From NCBI GenBank assembly GCA_011316305.1, contig SAUG01000006.1, positions 62,001-126,000 of the forward strand: a stretch of 64,000 bases of DNA, written 5' to 3'. The translations under genes were made by a program, and so were the position numbers. Of the stretch, positions 48,195 to 57,556 are shown one piece after another (position 1 is the stretch's first letter; every line of letters begins with the position of its first letter). The stretch is from Rusavskia elegans. Lineage: Eukaryota; Ascomycota; Lecanoromycetes; Teloschistales; Teloschistaceae. The notes beneath the pieces were generated by a model, which saw only the letters and a program-made list of their open reading frames with translations, made no database searches and was not told the DNA's origin.

Positions 48195-49674
48195 AACTGG
48201 CAAAGCGCAGGCCTGCTGTGCTTGTAGGACAATGACAGTGATTGCGACAAGGGAGTTCCAGATAGCAGACCCGAGAACGGTGACGGAACGGGTGTTCAAC
48301 GGCCAGATAACGGCTTCTTAAAACGCTGACGAAGCAAAGCGGTCAGAGGCTATTCGAGTCTTCCTGAGAATCTAAGTGGCAGTCTCCTCGCTCTCGTAGT
48401 CGGGCATGAACACATACGGTCGAGAAAGTCTTGGTTGAGAAAATTTTGGTGGAAGGGTAAGGTATGACGATGCAAGGAGCCGTGTTTGGGAAGTGTGGGA
48501 GTCGAAGTGGGCAGATCCGTATGTACCGAGGCGATGATCAATTATCCCATTGGCCAGCCGCAGCAAAAGCTGATTGGTCGCCCAGTTTGTTCATATTTCA
48601 AACCAGCTGATCCACAACATGTACGATATACCTTAAGTTTCAGATATCATGTGTAGATGCTGCCTCGGCTGCGTATGGTTATGGTTTTCTGCCGACCCCG
48701 GGTAGTAATATCAGATGCGTTTGTATAGGACACCTTGTTCTCGTGATCGCCTTGGTATCCAACCCTTACTTGTTGGGTTGCATGGTATTGCATTTGCAAG
48801 CGTCCCGGTTTACGTCTTACTAAGGTACTATGTTCGCATTTTTCTCGGTCAATGCGAAGGTAGCGGTCTTCTGCTGCTTTGTAGACTCACACCCATCCTT
48901 TTCCGAGCCACGACCAAGGTCCACTGGCTCTTCCATATCTACAGATAGGCTCGAGGCTCGAGGAAGGCTAGAGGGTTACAGGAAAATAGATTGGCCGTTC
49001 CCAGCATTTTGTTCAGGAGTTTGGGATATCGACCCAGCTAAATTTCGATGCTCCTGTCAATCATCTACCTGTCATCGAATTCCCTTCCTAGCTGGTTGGG
49101 CCAGAGCCTTGGAATGTTTTGCTTCCTGGGTACCGTGCAGATAGATGGTGTGCAATCGAAGGCCAATGGAAGCAAGCCACGCACAGCTGAACCCAAGCCC
49201 ACCTCTACATGCTTTCTGAATAGCAGCAGAAACTCCCACAGTCGCCGATAGAGACATGCTTTCAATTGCTGGGACTAGCAAAGATATTCCAATGTAGTGT
49301 TGTAGATGTATTATGTATTGAGAGCGCAATATTGACCATGAAAGGAGGTTGGGAAAAGGGGCGGTTGCCGTGGAAGCCAAAGGTCCCATGTCTTGGCGGT
49401 CCAACCGACTGGCAGCTTCGCTCCTTCCGTCTCCTTCATCCACGCCTAAACAATATTAATCACACACCTCAACTCATCACTCATCTACCCCATCATCCAC
49501 AAGACTCTGCTTCATCCATTGGACTTAGCTAGCAGAGTGACTGCTTGGAACTCGTCCTATCTGGCAGTACAAATAGCGCGTTGTCTCCTCATCAGCCGCT
49601 CTAAATACCCACCTTCCCTGTTCTCAATCCCGAAGCCAGAATCTCTCTCGCTTCCTTTCGATTTGTTACCATAA
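48195..49674. other. Divergent intergenic region upstream of HEX1
   Basis: Separates the DUF8035 and HEX1 genes. The stretch 49420-49510 is pyrimidine-rich like a fungal 5' leader (repeated CATC/CACC blocks) and would suit an abundant transcript. Short plus-strand frames (48715-49144) have no recognisable content. Confidence 0.4.
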
Positions 49675-50405
49675 CATTTCGGAAGGCATCCGAGACGAGA
49701 TTCGTCTACCCCAGGCAATCTGGACTTTGACGCCAGAGTCCCGATCCCCTTCTCCGTCTTCCCGTCGTCGTACTCCAACGACAAAAGCAACACCACCGAG
49801 GAATCTACTCGCATCCGAGTAGAAGGAGAAACCAATCTTCCTCGCAGACGGGAAGACCAGGAAACCAAGTACTCTTCCTTCTCCGCCTCTGTCGATAGAC
49901 GTGATCGTCCTCAGCACGACAAGGACGACGTCAGAGTCTACCGAGAGGACCGTGATCGTCGTACCCGCCGTGACGAGGACGTGACCGTCTACGAGGAAGA
50001 CCGATACCGCCAACGCGACCACTTCCCAGAAGTCGAGCTTTCCAGAGAGAAGTGAGTCTATCGCTCCGTTCTATTGCACTGCTCCCACTGGTGGCTTGGC
50101 CTTCCTCAATAACGGGATGCGGCTGGCCAACATGTTTATTGACCCCTCAATGTCAAGTGCTCTTTACTGACTGGTTTCATCTTTCCAGCTACCGTGAGCC
50201 TCCTCACCGTTACTCGGAAACCAAGGTCGATATCGAAGTCCCTCGCCGCACCGAAGGAGAAATCGACATCACCGAACGCGAATATCGTCGACGCGTTCAC
50301 CCCACTTACGACGTAGAGTTCGATCGTCGAACCACTACCGCTCCTCAAGAAGAGACCAGAGTAGAAGCAGCGACCACCACCGAAGTACCAAGGCACCGAT
50401 CCAAC
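49675..50405 (+). other. hex1: ATG-free, coding-like 5' extension in frame with HEX1
   Basis: After the in-frame TAA at 49672-49674, one frame stays open to a GTGAGT donor (exon end 50051). It resumes at 50189 after a CAG acceptor and runs without a stop into the HEX1 ATG. It reads as a charged protein (ESTRIRVEGETNLPRRRED, VYREDRDRRTRRDEDVT, then RYSETKVDIEVPRRTEGEI) with fungal codon bias. Neither exon contains an ATG in this or any other frame. A CTG at 49720-49722 (context AAT CTG G, with A at -3 and G at +4) would give a 183-residue extension. Alternatives are an unseen upstream exon with an ATG, or a 5' leader that only looks coding. Confidence 0.55.
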
Positions 50406-51056
50406 ATGGGCTACTACGACGACGAAGGCCACTACCACTCCTTCCGCCACGGCATCGAGAAAGCCGCCGACCGCGTCTTCCATCCCTTCCAGTCTCATCA
50501 CCATCATCACAGCGATCGTGAAGAGATCATTCTGGATGAGCAGCGTGGACCCACCCGTATCCGTGATGGTGTCCGTGAAAATGTCCGCATCATCGAGCGT
50601 GGTATGCCGCCCAACACCATTACCATCCCCTGCCACCACATCCGCATTGGCGATCTTTTGATCCTCCAGGGCCGGCCGTGCCAAGTCATTCGCATCACCA
50701 CTTCGGCGCAGACTGGTCAACATCGTTACCTCGGAGTGGATCTTTTCACCAAGCAGCTGCATGAAGAATCCAGCTTTGTCTCCAACCCTTCTCCCTCGGT
50801 CATCGTGCAAAACATGCTTGGTCCCGTATTCAAGCAATATCGCGTGCTGGATATCCGTGATGACGGACGAGTCGTCGCCATGACGGAGACTGGCGATGTC
50901 AAGCAGGGTCTTCCCGTGATCGACCAGGGAGGCCTCTGGTCAAGACTGAACGATTCATTCGCCAACGGTCGCGGTAGCGTTCGTGTCTTGGTCATCAATG
51001 ATGGTGGGCGTGAGCTTGCCGTCGACTACAAGGTCATCCACGGTTCTCGATTGTAA
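50406..51056 (+). CDS. hex1: HEX1, Woronin body major protein
   Basis: 216 residues from the ATG at 50406 (MGYYDDEGHYHSFRHG). HEX1 self-assembles into the crystalline core of the Woronin body, a peroxisome-derived organelle that plugs septal pores after wounding. The fold is related to eIF5A. Conserved blocks are PNTITIPCHHIRIGDLLILQ, GRPCQVIRITTSAQTGQHRY, LGVDLFTKQLHEESSFVSNP, NMLGPVFKQYRVLDI and MTETGDVKQGLPVIDQGG. The C-terminus SRL is a type 1 peroxisomal targeting signal, as required. Between the start and the core lies a His-rich linker (SHHHHH), common in this group. The hypusine lysine of eIF5A is absent, separating the two families. An in-frame coding-like extension lies upstream (separate entry); alternatively spliced hex1 5' regions are reported in other moulds. 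Confidence 0.97.
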   Translation: MGYYDDEGHYHSFRHGIEKAADRVFHPFQSHHHHHSDREEIILDEQRGPTRIRDGVRENVRIIERGMPPNTITIPCHHIRIGDLLILQGRPCQVIRITTSAQTGQHRYLGVDLFTKQLHEESSFVSNPSPSVIVQNMLGPVFKQYRVLDIRDDGRVVAMTETGDVKQGLPVIDQGGLWSRLNDSFANGRGSVRVLVINDGGRELAVDYKVIHGSRL

Positions 51057-51559
51057 TCTGTTAAGATGGTCAGTACAGTCTTTTCGGACGAATGCAGCGG
51101 CTGCTAAAATTGCTTGCAATAGCTTCTAAATAATCGGAGTCTGAAGCACCATAAGACGCATTTCCATTCGATTCATGTCGATCTGCCGATGGAATAATTG
51201 CCTGACAGAGGAAAGTTGACCGGTTCAATCATATCCAGGCCAAGGGCACACCATGCGGAGCAATATCCAGACTGTATCTTACATTGCCTGCATGGTGGAG
51301 TTGGAAAAGCATCTTCGGGAGGACAACGAGGGTTACATAGTGTATGTAGGAGAACAAAGGATACGTTGGACGACGAACGATGCTTTCATCTTAGCACCAA
51401 TTCCCCCTCCCCACCTGCAAACCCCTCCCGAATGCAGGTATCACTCGATGAAGTTCTGCGATGGAGAAACGACATCACATTGCCGTCACAGCACCTCAAA
51501 GACCAGCAATCCACAAGCACATGAATTTAAAATCTGCCAATCAAGCTATAAAGCCACCA
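51057..51559. other. Convergent intergenic region
   Basis: 3' flanks of HEX1 and of the SRR1-like gene. A plus-strand frame at 51253-51612 has no recognisable content. Confidence 0.45.
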
Positions 51560-52163
51560 TCAAACCTCCAAGTCCTTTGCCTGTGCAGGTTTCGTCCAAT
51601 AAACACGAGTAAAATACATCCAATCATCCCTCTCAAACCCCGGCAACCGTTCCGACGCCATATGATCCTCATACCCCCGAAACAATCTCTCATCCCGTCT
51701 TCTCTTCTCCTCCACCTCCTCCGCATCTCCTTCCCTTCCCCCCGGCGTCATCGTCAATCGATCGATACATTCCATCACGTCCGTGCCTACGCATAGTTGC
51801 GGCCCCAGTTGCCCAGCTGCGCCCAAGGCCCGCGCGTATAGTTCCATTTCTAGATGCGGGGCGAAGAGGAAGGTGGAGGGTGTGAGGTGAGAGAATGCGG
51901 CTGGGTGGTGGAGGACGGTGTAGCCGAGGGAGTTCGAGAGGTAGGTGATGTCGAGGGGGTTGAAGATGGGGTCTTGGATGTATATGGGGATTTTTGGGCG
52001 GAGGAGTGGGTTTGCGGGGGTTGATGTTGATGAAGAGGTGGATTCATCTGCTGCTGCTGTTGTTGTTGATTCTTCGTTCGAGATTGTATTGTTGGGACTT
52101 ATTGGATGAGGGTCTGGATCGGGGTTTTTGTCTTGTGATGGAGGGGAGGCTGCTGATGAGGGA

Positions 52164-52220
<57 letters not shown>

Positions 52221-52615
52221 GGGAAGAGCAGGGATAGGACGCTTTCTAGAAAGACGAGTTCCCACCATGAGCTTCGCTGGCCATTGCTCAGGCTACCGAG
52301 ACCCATCATGACGCAGCGGTCGATTTTGCCGTTGCTGTGGTCCAGGGATGATAAAGCAGGGATGACGTCTTCGAGGAAGAGTCTTTGGATGTTTCGGTAG
52401 CAAGGGGATGAGAGCCATTGGTCGCGGTATCTGGCATGGGACTTTTCGAGATCGGCGAGGGTTTGGTCTTGAGGGATCTCGGGGGGTTGGTTCACGAGGC
52501 GGGGGGAGTTTTTGAGATGGAGGTGCTTGAGGCCTTTGGTTATGCGGGTCCAGCCGTCGGGGCCCGTGACTTCGAGTCGTTTGGTTTGTTTGGGGGGTTT
52601 TCTTTTGCGGGTCAT
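51560..52615 (-). CDS. SRR1-like domain protein
   Basis: 351 residues, single exon. The N-terminal basic patch (MTRKRKPPKQTKR) could be nuclear-targeting. The SRR1-like region runs from RNIQRLFLEDVIPALSSLD through KIDRCVMMGLGSLSNGQRSS, IYIQDPIFNPLDITYLSNSL, GYTVLHHPAAFSHLTPSTFL to FAPHLEMELYARAL, in the family order. SRR1 relatives are linked to light signalling and the clock in plants and to haem or cell-wall phenotypes in other eukaryotes; the biochemical role is unsettled. The domain is interrupted by a low-complexity insert with 19 consecutive Ser residues, encoded by a TCA trinucleotide repeat, followed by a Pro/Asp/Thr-rich stretch. Confidence 0.85.
52164..52219. repeat. Trinucleotide (GAT/ATC)n microsatellite inside the SRR1-like gene
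   Basis: About 18.7 perfect copies of GAT on the plus strand. In the gene's frame on the minus strand it reads TCA codons, giving the poly-Ser run. Probably length-variable. Confidence 0.9.
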
Positions 52616-53876
52616 GGTTTGCGGGGATTGAAGCTTGGAGATTATAGAATCGAGGTTGGGGATTCCTGGGGATTGTGTGGGTATTTCAATATTCTTTCTT
52701 ACTGTTCACTGTCGTATCATTCATTGACTCTGTGTGGAAGGCAAGACTTATTCCCTGAGGCTCACATAGATAGACAGTGTAGCAGCGAGATAGTCGACCA
52801 AACTTGATAGTATAACTCCATTGTTCTATTTCTGCAGGAACATGAGTGCGGATGAGTCAAGAGGTTCCTACTTGATCGTAAGGGACGCCTGACATTGATA
52901 CAATCTTGTTTGCTTGGGTCCAACTCGATATCGGAATACGCCAGAGCGCTGTACTGGACTTTCACAACTGTCCATTGGTATCAATTGTCTGTCATGGAAT
53001 ATAATTAATTATTCGAGCCTATCTTGCCTATCTAGTTTTCCCGAGGATGTTCCGTTCGGTCGAATCACGTGTTCGAAGAGCTCGAACAGGTAAGGTATGG
53101 TCCACACTATTGTTTAGTTTCACGCCTTGTTTGCTGCAGGCTGCATGTTTTAACTTCCGTTGCCGCTCCGCAGCTTGGGCTGTGCCTGTCCGTCCGTCCC
53201 CAGCAGCAAAACCCCGTCCCATGGAGGCGTCTCGGGCGCAGTATCGGAAGAGCAGGATCTCATCGTCGGTATCCGTATAGCGCAAGACGGGGTCTCGATG
53301 GAAAGGGTGGAGGAGTCGAGAGTCGAAAGTTCGATGCAGAAACTGCAGACCATCACGAGCGAATAGGCGCCCATCTCGTCCGGAGTTGCATCGGATGGCT
53401 CGTGTCGAAGGCGGAGCGAGCATCAGTCGAGTTTAGCTTCCCGCGACTGTGCTCAGGTTCTGTTCCCCGTCACACCTTCTTTGCATCCTCACTGGCTGAC
53501 GACGATGCAGGTGCTTACCGCTGAGGAGGAGATCGTCCGACCAAGTCCTGCACCTGCCAGCCATACACACCCTGTCGACCACAGAGCTGAGAGCTGCGTT
53601 TCCCCATCACCACATACTGGCGCGCCTAATATGTGCCCTCCATTCGTTTCCTGTCAAAAGCGTTCGCTCCCCGTCGCTATTCTTGCTACTTCTACAGCCT
53701 GGAGCCTCGTTTCAGCATCGTTCGAGCATCCAGACAGCTACACACGCTATCGCAATCGCTGTCTGCCCTCACCATCTCACTCTACGCCAAGCGAAAGGGA
53801 AAGGCAAAGGGAACCACCGTGAAGGCTGTTGCGAACACTCAGCCTCCTCCGCTCTTTTTCCACCATAACATCAAAC
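52616..53876. other. Divergent intergenic region
   Basis: Holds the promoters of the SRR1-like and X325 genes. Frames up to 151 codons (53069-53524) have no recognisable content. Confidence 0.4.
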
Positions 53877-54710
53877 ATGCTTCTATCGCAAAGCCATATC
53901 ACCGTCGCCGCCTGTCTCTCCACCCTTTACTCCCTGGTGTCATCTCACACCGTCATCACATATCCCGGATGGCGAGGAAACAACCTACATTCGCCCGGCA
54001 ATATCGCTGAACAGAGAGGCTTAGGAGTGGGCGATAATGGCACATACCCTTACGGCATGCAATGGATCTATCCATGTAAGCCTAGGCCTTCATCCACCAT
54101 GTAATCGAACCAGGAAGTACAAAGCTGATCATCCTTCAGGCGGCGGTATGCCTATATCAACAAACCGGACTCTATGGCCCGTCACCGGCGGCGCCGTCGG
54201 TGTCCAACCCGGCTGGTTCCCTGGCCACGCCAGCGCTTTCTTCTACATCAACCTAGGCGAAGGCACCATCCCTCAGAACTACTCCCTCCCCATGCAGCCA
54301 GTCTTCCAGATCACCGGCCCCACCAATGTTCAATACGACGGGAGTTTCTGTCTGCCACAAGTGCCCCTCCCAGCCAACTTCACTGCCAAGATAGGAGACA
54401 ATGCAACCATACAGATCGTCGAGACGGCACAACATGGTGCGGCGCTGTACAACGTACGTGACATCCTCCAATGGATCGATATGGTCCAAGCTGACATGAA
54501 CCCAAGTGCGTCGACATCACCTTTGCCGATCCCAAAAACGTCCCCGAGGTCAACGAAACGAACTGCGTCAATAGCACAAACATCGGCTTCGAACTCGTCT
54601 TCAGCACCGATAGCTTGACCTCCGCAGCCAGTCCAGCTACATCACGGATAACGGCATGGAGCGCGTCCTTGCCGCTCATCGCAGCAGTCGCCTGGGGCGT
54701 GCTCACCTGA
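53877..54710 (+). CDS. X325/Bim1-type LPMO-like copper protein, GPI-anchored
   Basis: 238 residues from exons 53877-54075, 54140-54453 and 54507-54710. A signal peptide (MLLSQSHITVAACLSTLYSL, cleavage after VSS) exposes His as residue 1 (HTVITYPGWRGNN), the first ligand of the copper 'histidine brace'. The FPGHASAFFYINLGEG block supplies a candidate second His, and CVDITF at the start of exon 3 supplies the Asp expected in this family. Four or more Cys could form disulfides, and several N-glycosylation sites occur. The hydrophobic end (LPLIAAVAWGVLT) fits a GPI anchor. X325 proteins resemble LPMOs but do not oxidise polysaccharides; Cryptococcus Bim1 helps copper import. Copper binding at the cell surface is the best guess here. 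Confidence 0.88.
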
Positions 54711-55569
54711 ACCTATTTCCACATGTCCATATAATGACTGGGAGGCTGGCGGCGTTCTTTGTGTCCTGGGGCGGACCTGCTGGGCTACACGCTCTGCTAT
54801 ATCGCGATTTGGCATTGTAAATATACCTTCGCTCTCCATCTGCCATGGAGGCGCAATTAGTACGGACGTCTTTGTCCAGACGCTTGATCTATCCGAGTCG
54901 ACAGATCGACTAGATAATCAAATTCGAAATCCCAAAAAAATTCAAATCGAGTTTCATGTTATTGTTTCTGTATCTCACTCGTTCGTTCCCTTACCGTCGT
55001 GGCTCATACATTTGAGAGGTAGGAAACCCTCGAGTATATTCACATGCATTTTTCAACCCACACCTCCCCAATCCTTCTCCCGCGTTTGATACCCCGATCT
55101 GTAACGTGCCGCAGCTTCTCTTCCCTGTACAAAAGCCGCGAGAGAATAGAACGTCTTGGGGAGAAAGAAAGATAGTGGATCAGGTGTTTGTTGTAAGGTG
55201 GTCGCGGTTGAATGTATGGATACTGATTCAAGGATGGGATGGACATCCAGCATAATAACTCCACGACTGAACGAGGATAAAACTCGAGGCGAGTGAATCG
55301 ACAGGCGGAGAAGCAATCAATGATCACTCAGATATGTATTAAAGGAATGGAAACTAAGCATCACATGTGATAGTTATATAGAAGAATAGCTTGACTACCT
55401 TAATGCATAATATATCAAAGCCCTGATGCTCTGCTAAACCCCTGGGTATCAATCAATCAATCACCATCTCTCCTCCTCTATGCGCAATTGAAACATACGG
55501 CGAAAACCTGCCGGCAAACCTCCATATTTCATACACCCACTACACCAGAGACGACAATCAGAACCCAAC
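54711..55569. other. Convergent intergenic region
   Basis: 3' flanks of the X325 and HTH-HD genes; nothing else recognised. Several minus-strand frames here lack features. Confidence 0.45.
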
Positions 55570-57258
55570 CTACGCCCCAGCACCCGCAGCTTCAAGCAAC
55601 TGCAACGCCGGATCATGTCCCTCAACACCACTCATCTCCCCCTCCCCCTCCCCCTCCCCCTCCACTTCACTATCATCCCCACTCCCACCATCCTCCATCT
55701 GCACCTCCCTCTCCACCTCCTGCTGCCCAGCCGCCACCACCGCCCTCGGCAACGGCGGCGCCAAGCCCAAAAACCGCATCTCCTCCATCCACCAGTCGCG
55801 GAAAACAATCAATCTTTCGGCTCGGAGGCGCGCAAGACGTTTGCCTTCGCCCGTGCGGATCGTTTCTTCCAGCTTCAGTAGTTTGTCGTCGAAATGGGCG
55901 ATTGTGAGGCCTAAGGGTCCTTGTTTCGCTAGAGATGTGGAATCGGGATTGTCGATGGGGAAGTGATTGTTGGTGGTGATGGGCCCGTTTTCAGTATTGT
56001 TACTGTTTTCGATACTGTTGGAGTTATTGTGATTCGTGATGCTGTTATTTGTGAGGGCGGTCGGGTTTCCACTATCCCTATTGATGGGGGGAGGCTTGCG
56101 TCCCTTGGCGCCTCCGTACGTGAAAGAACGGCCGATGCCAATGGCGCCCATGGCGTCAAGGCGGTCGGCGTCCCGGACGATGGCGAACTCGGGATGCTGG
56201 GCGAGGAGGGCACTGTGCTGAGCTGGATGTGAGAGTTGGCTCGACCAAGAGATGTAGCTTGAGAGAAGGGATACAGTCTGAGCGATGGAAAGCGGCCAAC
56301 CGATGCGGACGAGGTGGGTTTCGATCGGGGTCAATATGGGTGAGGAAGGGGTGGAGGCAGGTTGCGGCGGCCGTTGGGTGACGGGCGGCGGGGTGTTGAC
56401 GGGTGGCCCTCCGGCATATCTAAGACGGGGGATCTGGATGGAGTGGCTATAAGGATCATAGGAAGTTTGGGAGGGTGGTAGTGGTGGTAGTTGTACAGCA
56501 TTTTCCTGTAGTGACGTGTCTATGGTGGTTTGAGAGCTGGGTCTGTACTTGGGATCGTCGACATCATGCATCAAAGCGACCAATTCGACAATCGTCCGAT
56601 CGAAGATCCATTTCCGATGTTTTCTTCGCTCCACGTTCAAGATGTGTAAGCTCAAGGCCTGAACACGTTGCACATGGTTGAAATCGTGACTCGCATCAAA
56701 GCGCGGTTGGGACATGTACTCCTCGACCCATTGCTTGGTCTCAGCTATGAGCTTCTTTCTGCCGACCTTGCCCATTCCCTTTGGTTTCTTTGCAGCGGGT
56801 TTGGGGGCTTTGCGAATAGGATTCCCATTCTCGTCTCTTGGTAGGGTCCGGGCCCATTGACCGAGTTCATCGCGAGGCCTGGTTTGTTTGTGAACGACCC
56901 AGCCGTTTTTGCGACAGACACGCCATATTGTCGCTTCGTCAACCTCAATGCCGTACTCGAATTCCAAGAATTCGCACATATCCTTGGAGTAGGCATCAGG
57001 GAACTTCTCCCGAAAGTCTCGGAGACTGTCCACATGCTCTTGTCTGATTTTGGGAGGACGGCCAATTGGCTTGTCCCTGGATGGGGTAGGTATGTCCACT
57101 TCGCCGGTCTCTTTGAAGACTTTGCGCATGGCGCTGACCTTTCGGAAAGGGAGATCGTGAGTGTTGCATATTTCGGTGATGGTCTGATTGCTCTGGAAGG
57201 CGGATTTGACAATAGCACGTATGTCGTCGGTGAGTTCGAAAGGTATGGCGACAGGCAT
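55570..57258 (-). CDS. Fusion protein: transposase-like helix-turn-helix region plus HD phosphohydrolase domain
   Basis: 562 residues, one uninterrupted exon from the ATG at 57256-57258 (MPVAIPFELTDDIRAIV). Residues ~1-125 resemble the paired DNA-binding part of Tc1/IS630-type transposases: two helical units (TITEICNTHDLPFRKVSAMR and SKDMCEFLEFEYGIEVDEAT-IWRVCRKNGW) joined by a GRPPKIR AT-hook-like linker. No DDE catalytic domain follows. From ~185 an HD domain begins: HD in DASHDFNHVQRV (about 191-192), HD in ALMHDVDDPKY (231-232), and Asp residues in RDADRLDAMGAIGIGR (about 364-369). This is the metal-site order of YedJ-like phosphohydrolases. Two low-complexity inserts (Pro-rich, Asn-rich) lie in the HD part. 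A nucleotide- or phosphate-ester hydrolase that binds DNA is an inference. Confidence 0.83.
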   Translation of the reverse strand: MPVAIPFELTDDIRAIVKSAFQSNQTITEICNTHDLPFRKVSAMRKVFKETGEVDIPTPSRDKPIGRPPKIRQEHVDSLRDFREKFPDAYSKDMCEFLEFEYGIEVDEATIWRVCRKNGWVVHKQTRPRDELGQWARTLPRDENGNPIRKAPKPAAKKPKGMGKVGRKKLIAETKQWVEEYMSQPRFDASHDFNHVQRVQALSLHILNVERRKHRKWIFDRTIVELVALMHDVDDPKYRPSSQTTIDTSLQENAVQLPPLPPSQTSYDPYSHSIQIPRLRYAGGPPVNTPPPVTQRPPQPASTPSSPILTPIETHLVRIGWPLSIAQTVSLLSSYISWSSQLSHPAQHSALLAQHPEFAIVRDADRLDAMGAIGIGRSFTYGGAKGRKPPPINRDSGNPTALTNNSITNHNNSNSIENSNNTENGPITTNNHFPIDNPDSTSLAKQGPLGLTIAHFDDKLLKLEETIRTGEGKRLARLRAERLIVFRDWWMEEMRFLGLAPPLPRAVVAAGQQEVEREVQMEDGGSGDDSEVEGEGEGEGEMSGVEGHDPALQLLEAAGAGA

Positions 57259-57556
57259 GGCTACCAAAGATACCCCTAAGGTTGAAAAGTGTTTCAATAA
57301 TGCTTGGTAGCGTTTGTTTTGGAGTTGTGGTATCAAAACCAAGCAGACCAGGCATTGTGGAGTAGCGCGCCAAGAATTACCAGCCCCTTTTCGTCGGAAT
57401 TAAAAGTAAAAAGGGTCACATTTCACCTCACTAATAATGACATTTTTACTCCAGGGTCGGGATAACAGAGCACTATAAAGAATCTATCTAAGTATGGCTT
57501 CTTTCTGTCTTCAGTTGAGTCGACACCATCTGGCGATAACCGCACATGTATCTCAC

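Noticed and set aside
49666..50022. Minus-strand ORF of 118 codons (Val/Leu-rich) opposite the HEX1 5' exon
   Set aside because: It is the antisense shadow of the coding-like plus-strand frame; its codon pattern and Val/Leu-rich composition are typical of such shadows.
50406..51056. Reading the gene as eIF5A
   Set aside because: The fold is related, but the hypusine site is missing, the His-rich N-terminus is HEX1-like and the protein ends in the peroxisomal signal SRL.
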